From: JAEZAF01 sp964395665 | Lineage (GTDB): Bacteria > Chloroflexota > Anaerolineae > Aggregatilineales > Phototrophicaceae | NCBI GenBank assembly: GCA_964395665.1 | Contig: CAYNDH010000006.1 | Coordinates: forward strand, 3,206-67,205 | DNA: 64,000 bases | Direction of reading: 5' to 3' | Shown: positions 7,570 through 16,563 of the stretch, in pieces | Position numbering within the stretch: the stretch's first letter is position 1 | How the letters are laid out: each line of letters opens with the position of its first letter | The notes under the pieces: model-generated | The model's input: the letters and a program-made list of their open reading frames with translations, nothing else | What the model was told of the DNA's origin: nothing | Databases searched by the model: none | Position numbers and translations under genes: made by a program

Positions 7570-9729
7570 CTAAAATGCCGCGTTCACCACGATCACCGGA
7601 CACGGCGCATGAGTCAGGATGTATTCGACCATCGGGCCGAGATACAGCCGCTCTGATCCGGCACGCGCTGCCACGCCGAGAATGATCAGGTCCGACTCTT
7701 CTGCTTCGGCCACTTCGATAATCATGCTGTTGGGACGCGCCGCCACTTCGACCAGTGTCTGTGTGTTGACGTTGAAGGAATTTCCGAGCGCCTGCACCTC
7801 ATCGACAATGCCCTGCGAGATCCCCATCTGCCGCTGGATCATGCGATAATTATCGACTTCGGTCACGGTCTGCACCGCCTGAATGACGTTCAGCACGGTG
7901 ACTTCGGCATCCTCTCGACCATTCAACAGCGAAAATGCGACTTCAGCAGCACGCTTCGCTTCCGCCGATCCATTGGTCGGGACCAGCACCCGGCGCGGCT
8001 GCCAGTCCTCTTCAAGTGCAGCCGCATGGACGATCAGCGACGGACACGGTGCAAGCCGCACCACATAGTCGATAATCGGATTGAAGAGTGAACGCTGATC
8101 CTGTGACTTCTGCGTCGCACCAAGTACCAGCAGATCATAACCGCGATGCGCTTCGTCAAGGATCACATCATGCGGGTTGTCACTGGTGACAACCTTCTTG
8201 TTGATCGTGTAAGTACCGAACTTTGCCTTGATCAGCTCATTCAGATATTGATTGCTGGCCGCTTCTTCCCCGCTTCGGGCGACACTCAACAGCGTAACTG
8301 CGATATTATTCCCCTGCCCCAGACGATCCAGAAGCCGTGCTTCGATCTCATGGATCGGGCTTTCGCCGGGTCGGACGCGCACCGGCAGCAGCACCCGGCG
8401 GACATTGGCAATCAGATTGCTTTTCAGCAGGGTTTCACGTTCCAGACGTGTGCGCTCGTCAGCGGTGACTTCCACCCGTCGGATGATTGCCCGCAGTGCT
8501 GGCGGGGCAATCAGTGAGGTGATAATGGCATTCACCACCAGAATTGAGAACAGATCCTGCGAAATAAGGCCGAGCGAAAGACCAATGTTGGCGATGATAA
8601 TCCCCATCGAGCCGCGAGTATTGAGGCCAAATCCGAAGAACAGCGCCGACCAGTGATCACGTCCGCCAAAAACCCTTGCCCCCAGATAATTACCACCAAT
8701 TTTGAAAACCATCGCAACCACCAGTACGACGGCCAGCAGTATCAGCAGTCGCGGCGTCAGCAGCGTCGTGATGTTGATCTTCAACCCGGCGACCGCAAAG
8801 AAGATCGGCGAAAAAATACCAAAGGTGATCGCTTCCAGCCGGTGAACGGTTTCTGTATTCAAGGTTGGGATCTGCGCGAGCGCAATCCCGACAATGAACG
8901 CGCCCAGCAGCGCTTCCAGCTCCAGCGCCTGAGTCACTGCCGCGCCGATAAACATGGCGATGATCACCAGCGAAAGTTCTCTATCACGGCTGATCGCGTA
9001 ATTCTGGATGAATGACAGTGCCCGGCTGATGAGCCAGCGCCCAACGGTCAGGCCGAGAATGAGAACGGTCAGCACCTTCAGAATTGAGCCAAGGACCGTC
9101 CCCGCATTGATCGCCACTCCACTGGCGAGGCCAATCACCACCGACAGCATTGTCCACCCTATTGAGTCGTCCAGCATGGCAGCGGCGATAATCGTCTGGC
9201 CGATGTCGCGGCGCATCAGCTTGAGGTCAAGCAGCACTTTCGCAATCACCGGAATCGCCGAGATCGACAGCGCCGTCGCCCAGAACAGTACAAATACCAG
9301 CCGGTCATTTGGGTTGACCAGCAGATCATCCGGGATAAACTGTCCAAGGACAAATCCCGCCAGGAACATTGAGGTGATGCCCCCAAGCGAGACACTGACC
9401 GCCGTTCGCGCATGTCGTCGGATCAGCCCCAGATCGGTTTCCAGCCCGGTGATGAGCAGCAGAAACATCACACCGAGCATGCCGACCAGTTCCAGCAGAT
9501 AGCCCTGTGTCTGATTATGCGGCACCAGCCATTCGCCGACCGCCGGGACCAGTCCACTGAGCAGTGATGGGCCAAGCAGCACACCGGCAAGGATCTCGCC
9601 GACCACCGATGACTGCCCCAAACGCTGCGCGATTTCACCCAGAACTCGCGCTGACAATAAAAGTACTGCAACCTGAACAAGCAGGACCAGCACATCATGA
9701 TGTGGCGCTGCGGTAAAGGTTTGAGACAT
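7570..9729 (-). CDS. CPA2-type cation:proton antiporter with two UspA domains
   Basis: 719 residues. The first about 420 residues are hydrophobic, with the KefB/NapA-like pattern (VVGEILAGVLLGPSLL, LLLITGLETDLGL, LDDSIGWTMLSVV, LLGAFIVGIALAQ), about 12-13 membrane segments. Two universal-stress-protein domains follow (about 445-575 and 578-719). The second ends with LGVAARAGSERLYLGPMVEYILTHAPCPVIVV, close to the G-x2-G-x9-G-[ST] nucleotide-binding consensus. It probably exchanges Na+ or K+ for H+ at the inner membrane, with the UspA pair sensing ATP or stress. AAAGGA precedes the ATG. A 43-bp inverted repeat lies 36-78 bases upstream. Confidence 0.88.
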   Translation of the reverse strand: MSQTFTAAPHHDVLVLLVQVAVLLLSARVLGEIAQRLGQSSVVGEILAGVLLGPSLLSGLVPAVGEWLVPHNQTQGYLLELVGMLGVMFLLLITGLETDLGLIRRHARTAVSVSLGGITSMFLAGFVLGQFIPDDLLVNPNDRLVFVLFWATALSISAIPVIAKVLLDLKLMRRDIGQTIIAAAMLDDSIGWTMLSVVIGLASGVAINAGTVLGSILKVLTVLILGLTVGRWLISRALSFIQNYAISRDRELSLVIIAMFIGAAVTQALELEALLGAFIVGIALAQIPTLNTETVHRLEAITFGIFSPIFFAVAGLKINITTLLTPRLLILLAVVLVVAMVFKIGGNYLGARVFGGRDHWSALFFGFGLNTRGSMGIIIANIGLSLGLISQDLFSILVVNAIITSLIAPPALRAIIRRVEVTADERTRLERETLLKSNLIANVRRVLLPVRVRPGESPIHEIEARLLDRLGQGNNIAVTLLSVARSGEEAASNQYLNELIKAKFGTYTINKKVVTSDNPHDVILDEAHRGYDLLVLGATQKSQDQRSLFNPIIDYVVRLAPCPSLIVHAAALEEDWQPRRVLVPTNGSAEAKRAAEVAFSLLNGREDAEVTVLNVIQAVQTVTEVDNYRMIQRQMGISQGIVDEVQALGNSFNVNTQTLVEVAARPNSMIIEVAEAEESDLIILGVAARAGSERLYLGPMVEYILTHAPCPVIVVNAAF

Positions 9730-9764
9730 TCGTTTTCCTTTGTCAGTACAGAAAGAAAATCGGC

Positions 9765-9807
9765 ATACACGTAAATATTCACCTAAAAGTGGAAATTTTA
9801 CGTGTAT
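9765..9807 (-). promoter_or_regulatory. Long inverted repeat upstream of the antiporter gene
   Basis: Perfect 11-bp arms ATACACGTAAA (9765-9775) and TTTACGTGTAT (9797-9807), with further pairing of TTCAC/GTGGA inside. It would form a long AU-rich hairpin in the antiporter leader or serve as a large operator. Confidence 0.45.
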
Positions 9808-9923
9808 ATCGCGTGATTCGAACGCACAATGATAACAGATTAGAAATTATTGTTCACCCGAAATCCGTCACGGTAGTAGTTGAGAGCCTACTGAAGTTGA
9901 AGTATACTTTCTGGCTGTTATCT

Positions 9924-9953
9924 TTGATGTTGGTTTGATTAAGGTTTTATAAT
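9924..9953 (+). promoter_or_regulatory. Promoter directly against the kinase start codon
   Basis: TTGATG (9924-9929), 18 bases, then a perfect TATAAT (9948-9953). The GTG start of the kinase begins only four bases after the -10 box, so the transcript would be leaderless or start at the codon itself. Confidence 0.5.
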
Positions 9954-9956
9954 CTG

Positions 9957-11663
9957 GTGAAGCATCGGACGTTTGGCCGCTACGAAGTGCTGCAACGGCT
10001 TGGCCGTGGGGGGATGGCTGAGGTTTACCGTGCCTATCACCCACCACTCGACCGCTATGTAGCGATCAAGGTGCTGCACAGCTTTCTCTCCGACGAGAAG
10101 CAGTTCAAAGCACGCTTCGAGCGTGAAGCGCAGAATATCGCAAAGCTGAAGCACCCTAATATCGTCCAGGTCTACGATTTCGACTACGAACCGGAATCCG
10201 ACAGTTACTACATGGTGATGGAGCTGATCGAAGGCCCAACCCTGAAGGATTTCCTTCAGGACGAAACCGCCGATACCGGGAAACTCACCCTGTCGCAGAC
10301 GATCAGGACGATACGGCAGGCTGCCGAAGCACTGGCTTATGCCCATCAGCGCGGTGTCATCCATCGCGATGTCAAGACCGCAAACCTGATGCTGGATCGT
10401 CAGGAAAATGACCGTGTAGTGCTGACAGACTTCGGGATCGCCAAGCTGGTCAATTCTGGCAGTTACACCGCCACGGGCGGCGGGCTGATCGGCACGCCTG
10501 CCTATATGTCCCCGGAACAGGGCGCAGGTGAGCCGGGTGATGAGCGCTCGGATCTTTATTCGCTGGGCGTGATCATGTACCAACTGCTCACCGGCCAGCT
10601 TCCATTCGACGGCGAAACGCCGATGTCCATGATCCTTCAGCACATGAACGAGCCGGTCCCGTTTATACGGACGACCGAGCCGCATCTGCCCCCGGCTGTC
10701 GATAAGATCATTCAGAAGCTGCTGTCAAAATCACCGGACGATCGCTATCAATCCGCACAGGATCTGCTGGAAGATCTCGACCTGCTCGAAACAGCCCCCT
10801 CTCGGCTGGACCCGACCACACTGATTCTGCCCAAGCTGAAACTGCCATCGGTCGATGAGGTCAAGCTGTCTACCGCAGAAGCGCGTCAGTCACAGCCACA
10901 GGGCAGGCGCTTTCCTGCCGCCCTGCTGCTGCTGATCATCGGCCTGTTCATCACTATCGGCGGGATTTACGTCGGCGGCGCGGTAAATGGCATCTTCCCG
11001 ATTGCGCCGCTGGTCGGCTGGCTGATCACAGAGACGCCCACCGAGACAGCGCCACAGCCCCTGACCGAAATCCCGGCACGGGCTGAAACACCGGAAGTGA
11101 CCCAGGACACCGCTGCTCAGGGTGAAGGGACCGCACTGACACAGAACACAGAAGAAGCCGCGCCGCCGACACCGACGCGCACGCCATCGCCAACACGCAC
11201 ACCCACCAGCACGCCAACGCTGACGCCATCCATGACGCCAACCAACACCGCCACGCCCAACGCCACACAGACCGCAGCGGTCGAGCAGACAGCGACCACC
11301 GCCGCCTGTGTGTTCGATTATGCGATCATCAGTCAGGAAGATGTCGGCGGGGCAGCAGATGGCTTCTTCCGCGTGAACAGCCCATACCGCACCCACATCC
11401 ACATTCAGAACACCGGCACCTGTCCATGGGAAAGTCTGGCAAGTCTGGAATTCGTGGACGGCGAGAACTTCCGCGCCAGCCGTTTCACCATTCGGGAGAG
11501 CATCAACGTCGGTGATGATTACACCATCGAGTTTGAAGGGATCACGCCGTCCGCCGGAAGCGGCGATGAACTGCTTACGGGCCGCTGGCAGTTAAAGACC
11601 AAGGGGCAGCTTCCGATCGGTGAACCGCTGACCATCGGTGCAAAAGTATATGATCCCGGTTAA
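9957..11663 (+). CDS. Membrane Ser/Thr protein kinase with NBR1-type Ig domain
   Basis: 568 residues. An intact PknB-like kinase occupies about 8-275: glycine loop LGRGGMAEVY (15-24), K38 in VAIKVL, catalytic loop HRDVKTAN (136-143), DFG (158-160) and SPE (185-187). One membrane helix follows (about 320-342). Then comes a Thr/Pro/Glu-rich extracellular linker (about 357-450) with TPTRTPSPTRTP repeats. The C-terminal domain (451-568) matches the NBR1-like Ig fold (IQNTGTCPWE, RESINVGDDYTIEF, WQLKT). The kinase would phosphorylate cytosolic proteins in response to an extracellular cue read by the Ig domain. The only workable start is GTG 9957, since an in-frame TGA lies at 9936. It lacks a normal Shine-Dalgarno and sits at the promoter. 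Confidence 0.9.
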   Translation: MKHRTFGRYEVLQRLGRGGMAEVYRAYHPPLDRYVAIKVLHSFLSDEKQFKARFEREAQNIAKLKHPNIVQVYDFDYEPESDSYYMVMELIEGPTLKDFLQDETADTGKLTLSQTIRTIRQAAEALAYAHQRGVIHRDVKTANLMLDRQENDRVVLTDFGIAKLVNSGSYTATGGGLIGTPAYMSPEQGAGEPGDERSDLYSLGVIMYQLLTGQLPFDGETPMSMILQHMNEPVPFIRTTEPHLPPAVDKIIQKLLSKSPDDRYQSAQDLLEDLDLLETAPSRLDPTTLILPKLKLPSVDEVKLSTAEARQSQPQGRRFPAALLLLIIGLFITIGGIYVGGAVNGIFPIAPLVGWLITETPTETAPQPLTEIPARAETPEVTQDTAAQGEGTALTQNTEEAAPPTPTRTPSPTRTPTSTPTLTPSMTPTNTATPNATQTAAVEQTATTAACVFDYAIISQEDVGGAADGFFRVNSPYRTHIHIQNTGTCPWESLASLEFVDGENFRASRFTIRESINVGDDYTIEFEGITPSAGSGDELLTGRWQLKTKGQLPIGEPLTIGAKVYDPG

Positions 11664-11711
11664 CGACCCTATTTCATTCAGAAGCGAAGGTTAGCAAGTG
11701 AAGGTTAGCAA

Positions 11712-12293
11712 ATGAACCGCAGTCAGGCATGGGATATTGTCTGTGAATTTGTGCAGGCCGACAGCCTGCGTAAGCACATGCTGGCCGTAGAATACGCCAT
11801 GCGTGCCTACGCTGAACATTACGGTGAAGACGTCGATAGCTGGGGATTAGTCGGTCTGCTGCATGATTTCGACTGGGAAATCCACCCGACACTCGAACAG
11901 CATCCAATGGACGGCGCACCGATTCTGCGCGAACGCGGCCTCTCTGAAGAAGATATCCGCACGATCCTCAGCCATGGGCCGCTGGCCGCCGATGACCGTG
12001 TCACCCTGCGTGATAAAGCGCTGTATGCCGTCGATGAACTGACCGGTCTGATCTCCGCCGTGACACTGGTACGTCCCAGCCGCGATATCGCGGATGTTGA
12101 GGTGAAATCAATCCGTAAGAAGTGGAAGGATAAAGCCTTTGCCGCCGGTGTCAATCGTGCGGACATCGAACAGGGGGCGGCTTCGCTGGAGGTAGACCTG
12201 TGGGAATTTCATGTCCCGCTGGTGCTGAAGGCGATGCAGGCTCACGCCGCCCAACTCGGTCTGGATGGTCAGCCGGTCAGTCAGACGGAATGA
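11712..12293 (+). CDS. HD-domain phosphohydrolase (HDIG-like)
   Basis: 193 residues. Metal-binding HD pattern: H21 in KHMLAVEYAM, LLHDFDWE (H51-D52), a histidine in EQHPMDGAPIL and a late aspartate in YAVDELTG. The family comprises small metal-dependent phosphohydrolases acting on nucleotides or related substrates; the substrate here is unknown. AAGG stands 7 bases before the ATG and belongs to the second copy of a tandem GAAGGTTAGCAA repeat (11686-11697 and 11700-11711), so the ribosome site is duplicated. It starts 48 bases after the kinase gene and may be cotranscribed. Confidence 0.8.
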   Translation: MNRSQAWDIVCEFVQADSLRKHMLAVEYAMRAYAEHYGEDVDSWGLVGLLHDFDWEIHPTLEQHPMDGAPILRERGLSEEDIRTILSHGPLAADDRVTLRDKALYAVDELTGLISAVTLVRPSRDIADVEVKSIRKKWKDKAFAAGVNRADIEQGAASLEVDLWEFHVPLVLKAMQAHAAQLGLDGQPVSQTE

Positions 12294-12388
12294 CTCCAGC
12301 CATCATTGGCAGCAGCACCGCTTGACTATACAATGACAGTACACTGATAGAGATAGACAAGACATTAATGGAAGCAGCAGGGATAGCC

Positions 12389-12697
12389 ATGCATACCTAT
12401 GAAGAAGTTGTTAAATTACGCGACGCCAAGGTGAAATCACACCTTGAGCAGTACGCACCCGTCTGGCTGATCAACGAGACCTTCATCCAGCAGGACGAGT
12501 CGATCCAGTTTGAGGCGGTATTCGTCCATAACCTCTATGGATGGGTCAAACGCCGCTACCGTTACGACGGCTTTAATGATGTGCTGTATCACAAGGGGCA
12601 GACACTGCTCAACGAAGATGAGGCGCTCGACATCCAGCTTCAGGCACCCTATGTCACCGTGACGGTGAACGACATGCCGAACGCCTACGGCGGCTAG
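12389..12697 (+). CDS. Conserved-looking small cytosolic protein, unknown function
   Basis: 102 residues from the ATG at 12389, which has AGGGA five bases upstream; an in-frame ATG at 12368 lacks such a site. The protein is soluble, rich in aromatic and acidic residues (YEEVVKLRDAKV, NLYGWVKRRYRYDGFNDVLYHKG) and has no signal or membrane segment. The strong start and the bidirectional terminator immediately after the stop support a real gene. I do not recognise the family. Confidence 0.6.
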   Translation: MHTYEEVVKLRDAKVKSHLEQYAPVWLINETFIQQDESIQFEAVFVHNLYGWVKRRYRYDGFNDVLYHKGQTLLNEDEALDIQLQAPYVTVTVNDMPNAYGG

Positions 12698-12715
12698 GAC
12701 GGCCAGGGCAGACAA

Positions 12716-12746
12716 AAAAGGCCGGAGCAGCTCGCTTCGGCCTTTT
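12716..12746. terminator. Bidirectional terminator
   Basis: Stem AAAAGGCCGGAGC / GCTTCGGCCTTTT with one G-T pair, with an A-tract on one side and a T-tract on the other. It sits between the small plus-strand gene (stop 12697) and the minus-strand glycosyltransferase gene (stop 12776), so it can serve both. Confidence 0.8.
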
Positions 12747-12775
12747 GATTGATCGATCTGTATCAGATCCGATGA

Positions 12776-14074
12776 CTATGAGCCACCGGCAGTGTTGACC
12801 GGCCTGCGGCGGGACAACATCCCGTTAAAGACATCCAGAAGCTGGTCGGCGATATGCCGCCACGAATATTCCCGTGCCAGTGCCGCCGCGTTCTGTCCCA
12901 TACGCCCCTGCAAGGCATCATCCGAGATCAGCCGATAGATGCGGTCAGCCAGGGCCACCGGCTCACGCACCGGCACCAGAAAGCCGGTTTCGCCATCATG
13001 CACCAGATACGCCAGCCCACCGACTTCGGAAGCGATCACCGGCGTGCCAGAGGCCATCGCTTCCAGCGCCACCATCCCGAACGACTCATAATCTGACGGC
13101 ATGATGACTGCATCCGCCGCGCTGTAATACACCGCAAGCTGCTGCTGATCCTTCGCGCCGAGAAAATCGACCATCTCCGCAACATCGAGTGTCTCACTAA
13201 GCGTCATCAGCCGCGCCAGTTCCTGATCATTTGCCAGGTCCGCCGGATTGCCACCGATCACGGCCAGCTTTGTCCGGCTGGCGATCCCGGCGTGTTCCTG
13301 CCGGATCTTCTGAAGCGCATACAGAATGGTATCCACGGCCTTCAGCGGTTCAATCCGCCCCACAAACAGCAGCAGATGCTGTCTCTGTGTCATGCCGCAC
13401 AGGGCGCGTGCTTCGGCCTGCGGGACAGACCGGAAGCGCGTCTCATCCACACCGGGCGGAACCACCGCGATCTGGCGTTTATCCGCACGGTACAGCCATA
13501 GAAGCTGTGCCAGTTCAGCCGGTGTCGCCGCGATGATGCGATCAGCCTTATCCACAATCTGCTTCTCATGGATCACCCGCAGGTCGGGCTGAAAGTGCGG
13601 AACCGCCCGCTGATCAATACGATTTTTCATGTGCCCAAGCGTGTGAAACATGTGAGCATAGGGGACGCCCCACACTTCGCGCAGTTTCTCCGCCACCAGC
13701 CCGCTCAACCAGTAATGGCTGTACACCAGATCATAGCGCCGGGCCTGGGTGCTGTCGGCGGGTTCGACTTTAGTCGTAAACGCGATCACTCCCGCCGCAA
13801 ACTGCTGCAGGTGCGGGTAAATCTCGGATGGGTCCAGCGGGGCAGACGGCCCCGCCGGAATGCCGATCACGCGGACATTCTCTCCACCGCTGTAATCGAC
13901 TTCGGGCATGTCGGGCGCGTCGCGGCGGGTGAAGACATCCACCTGAATCCCACGCGAACCCAGCTCTCTGGCGAGTTCGCGCACATAGACATTCATCCCG
14001 CCGGTCTTTTTGCCGCCCAGCACCGCCAGCGGACTGGTATGCACACTCAGGATCGCGATGCGCTGAATTGTCAC
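12776..14074 (-). CDS. GT4-family glycosyltransferase (MshA/sucrose-phosphate-synthase-like)
   Basis: 432 residues, GT-B fold. The N-terminal acceptor domain has GGKKTGGMNVYVRELARELG and YSHYWLSGLVAEKLR; the C-terminal donor domain has VPPGVDETRF, LFVGRIEPLKAVDTIL and the E-x7-E signature YESFGMVALEAMASGTPVIASE. Close in pattern to D-inositol-3-phosphate glycosyltransferase and sucrose-phosphate-type enzymes. It would transfer a sugar from a nucleotide-sugar to an unknown acceptor in the cytosol. Codirectional with the GNAT-type gene 42 bases upstream, suggesting a shared transcript. Confidence 0.85.
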   Translation of the reverse strand: MTIQRIAILSVHTSPLAVLGGKKTGGMNVYVRELARELGSRGIQVDVFTRRDAPDMPEVDYSGGENVRVIGIPAGPSAPLDPSEIYPHLQQFAAGVIAFTTKVEPADSTQARRYDLVYSHYWLSGLVAEKLREVWGVPYAHMFHTLGHMKNRIDQRAVPHFQPDLRVIHEKQIVDKADRIIAATPAELAQLLWLYRADKRQIAVVPPGVDETRFRSVPQAEARALCGMTQRQHLLLFVGRIEPLKAVDTILYALQKIRQEHAGIASRTKLAVIGGNPADLANDQELARLMTLSETLDVAEMVDFLGAKDQQQLAVYYSAADAVIMPSDYESFGMVALEAMASGTPVIASEVGGLAYLVHDGETGFLVPVREPVALADRIYRLISDDALQGRMGQNAAALAREYSWRHIADQLLDVFNGMLSRRRPVNTAGGS

Positions 14075-14116
14075 AAAGAATGCTCTCTATCTTTCGGGCG
14101 ATCCGCCCTGTCAGAC

Positions 14117-15139
14117 TTAATCCGCTGTCACCGCGTTCAATTGATAGACCGGCTCGTCAACGCCGCCCATGCGGTATTTATATTCCTCATTGCCGCGCAG
14201 GAAGTCGTAAGCGGTATAGCCGTTCTCAATAGCATAGCGGATGTGCTTCGCCAGCAGGATAATACCCGCGCTCCATGTAATGTGCTTCTGCGACAGGCCG
14301 GAGTTATAGACCATGATCCGCCGGTTGTAATCGAAATTGAGATAGGCAGCGGCCCGTTCCCCGTTAATCGTCAGGAAGATCAGGTGCAGCCAGCCCTTTT
14401 CGGCCATGACCGGCATCACCCGATTAAAGAACCGGGTATTGCTCGAATCCTCAAGGAATTTGGCCTTATTCGGCGCACTGTCCGCCATCAGCTCGATAAA
14501 ATAGCCCAGTTCAGCCTGAAGGTCATGCGATTCATCCACAAGATACCAGTCGATGGCATCTCCACCACCGGCCCGGCGGAGTTTACGGCGCAGTTCGTGG
14601 CGGTTATGCTTGTCAAGCTGCTCAAGATAGCTTTCCCACGTTTCCGGCAGTGTGATCACCGGGCAGACATCTTCAACTTCGATTTTGGTGATAAAGCCGT
14701 GCTGTTGAAGATAGGGCGTAAGGCGGGTGTAGGTGGGGGATGTTTCGGGCAGATTACAGAGACAGATGCGATCAAAGCGGTCACGATTTTCGGCCAGTTG
14801 TTCGGCCAGTAGCTCATAGATCGGCTCGGTACAGTCGCGGTCGATGATAAAATCAAGATAATCAGTGACTTCAAAACAGCCGACGATCCGCAGGACACGT
14901 TCTTCCGGGTTCGTGGTATCAATAAACCATGGCGCGATTGCCAGCAGGCGGTCATCATCGCGATTCCCTTCGCGAATCGTCACCACCCAGAGTTCACCGG
15001 GCTGGTAGGCTTCCCACCAGCAGGACAGCCATTCCAACGTATTAAAAACAGAATCAGCGATACTGCGCTGCACCAGCGCATTCCATTCCGGCGCAAGCAG
15101 GTCAAAGACAGAGGGGTCTGTGTAGTGCGAGATTTTCAA
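14117..15139 (-). CDS. GNAT-fold acetyltransferase, CelD/BcsL (FemAB-like) family
   Basis: 340 residues with the two-lobed pattern of the Acetyltransf_6 family: NTLEWLSCWWEAYQPGELWVVTI near the N-terminus and AAAYLNFDYNRRIMVYNSGL plus YDFLRGNEEYKYRMGG near the C-terminus (about 290-320). The latter motif marks proteins acting in polysaccharide or cell-envelope modification. No membrane segment is present. Its position just upstream of a GT4 glycosyltransferase fits a role in glycan or glycolipid decoration. Substrate unknown. Confidence 0.8.
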   Translation of the reverse strand: MKISHYTDPSVFDLLAPEWNALVQRSIADSVFNTLEWLSCWWEAYQPGELWVVTIREGNRDDDRLLAIAPWFIDTTNPEERVLRIVGCFEVTDYLDFIIDRDCTEPIYELLAEQLAENRDRFDRICLCNLPETSPTYTRLTPYLQQHGFITKIEVEDVCPVITLPETWESYLEQLDKHNRHELRRKLRRAGGGDAIDWYLVDESHDLQAELGYFIELMADSAPNKAKFLEDSSNTRFFNRVMPVMAEKGWLHLIFLTINGERAAAYLNFDYNRRIMVYNSGLSQKHITWSAGIILLAKHIRYAIENGYTAYDFLRGNEEYKYRMGGVDEPVYQLNAVTAD

Positions 15140-15339
15140 GCGGAAATACCTTTGTTATTGCGTCAACCATATCGGGATTAGGATAAATCGGAATTAAAAA
15201 TGCAGGAATGTTATGTGAGATGTTCTGCATTTTGGATAACAGACACCGTGATGATTCTGAACCTTACATTTGCAGGCAGAACCTCACGTATTGCGTCTTT
15301 GAATTCTATTCATTACGGGGGTTGGGTCGGCTTCACTCT

Positions 15340-16017
15340 TTAGTTGAGTGAAAACGGTGTGGGATTCATATCTTCAAAATCGGGTGGATCGACCAGCATT
15401 TCCAGAAGTGTCACTTCTCGCCGGTACAGGCGGCATAACTGCACCAGCATTCTCAGCAGACTGGACGCAGCCAGCAGCTCCTGCTTCTGACGCATCGACA
15501 CGCCCTGCAGCAGCACCGCCGCCAGATACCCGATCGTCGAAGGATCTTCAGGGAGCTGTGAGGCATCGAAATGAAGCTGGCCGCTCCGCTCCAGCACACT
15601 CAGATAGCGGGAAACCCAGCGTCGCAGCAGCAGTGCCACCGGCGCCAGCAGCGATGAACTGCCGGGTTCCAGCGGATACATCTCCACCGTTCCGCGCAGA
15701 TACGGATGATCATGGTGCAGTTCTTGGATCTGAAAGCGTTCCCGACCGACAACGGTGATATTCATGCGGCCCTCTGGCAGCGCGTTCACCTGCATAATCT
15801 GCGCTGTGCATCCCACGAGAAAGGGCTTGACCTGCGGCGGCAGCCCGGTGAAATCAAGCTCCGACCTGCCCTCTTCCAGCAGCACGATACCGAAGGGCGT
15901 GCGTCGTTCGATGCACTCTCCGATCATCAGTTTGTAACGCTCTTCGAAGATATGCAGTTCGAGCGGCATACCGGGAAACAGAACGGTGTTCAGTGGAAAA
16001 AGTGGAAGTTCGATCAT
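15340..16017 (-). CDS. LON substrate-binding domain protein
   Basis: 225 residues from ATG 16017. An in-frame start 55 codons upstream gives an untypical extension, while the family begins with the ELPLFPLNTVLFPGMPLELHIFEERYK pattern found here at residues 3-29. The whole protein is the Lon N-terminal substrate-recognition domain without ATPase or protease parts, as in stand-alone LonN proteins. It is probably an adaptor or chaperone-like protein. The stop codon lies inside a small TTCACTC/GAGTGAA hairpin (15332-15352). Only a weak CAGG precedes the start. Confidence 0.8.
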   Translation of the reverse strand: MIELPLFPLNTVLFPGMPLELHIFEERYKLMIGECIERRTPFGIVLLEEGRSELDFTGLPPQVKPFLVGCTAQIMQVNALPEGRMNITVVGRERFQIQELHHDHPYLRGTVEMYPLEPGSSSLLAPVALLLRRWVSRYLSVLERSGQLHFDASQLPEDPSTIGYLAAVLLQGVSMRQKQELLAASSLLRMLVQLCRLYRREVTLLEMLVDPPDFEDMNPTPFSLN

Positions 16018-16563
16018 GCGCCTGTATAGCTGACTCAGTTCATGGCAGGGTGTATGATTAACTGTAATCGCGAATCGTCCCTGCACTCGATTGACTGTAT
16101 TATACCGCTGCTGTACGGAGATCACGAACGAATTAGGCGGCTTCTCATCAACTGTTGAATTCTCAATAGCAGGCAAAAGCACCGCTTAACCTTAAGCATC
16201 TCTGATAAAAACACCGATCCTTCACAAGGATTTTAACTTCATACGATAACCTGTGCATCGCTGACGAAAGCCGGTATCGTCAGCACGACAAACCAGCACG
16301 ACAAACNNNNNNNNNNNNNNNNNNNNNNNNNNNNNNNNNNNNNNNNNNNNNNNNNNNNNNNNNNNNNNNNNNNNNNNNNNNNNNNNNNNNNNNNNNNNNN
16401 NNNNNNCAGCACGACAAACCAGCACGACAAACGGCTGCCGAGAATGTGATATTCATCATTTCGCGTTCTCCGCAGGCCAGAGTATAGTAATCGCGTTCTG
16501 CGACCTGCGAATCTGTCAATACACGGACAAACAGCATCTGAAGTAACAGGAGTAATCCCATCC
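16018..16563. repeat. 13-bp tandem repeat interrupted by a 100-N assembly gap
   Basis: Gene-free stretch between the LON-domain and BdbC genes. Two head-to-tail copies of CAGCACGACAAAC lie at 16281-16306, then 100 N (16307-16406), then two more perfect copies (16407-16432). The array is therefore longer than shown and its real length is unknown. Units are contiguous with no spacers, so this is a minisatellite and not CRISPR. Nothing else was recognised in the flanks apart from the AGGAG site of the BdbC gene. Confidence 0.8.

Noticed and set aside
13568..14812. Plus-strand open frame, 414 codons
   Set aside because: Antisense to the GT4 and GNAT-type genes, both with clear family motifs; it spans their intergenic gap with no ribosome site.
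16281..16432. Possible CRISPR array at the N gap
   Set aside because: Units of 13 bp are directly adjacent with no spacers; no cas genes are present.
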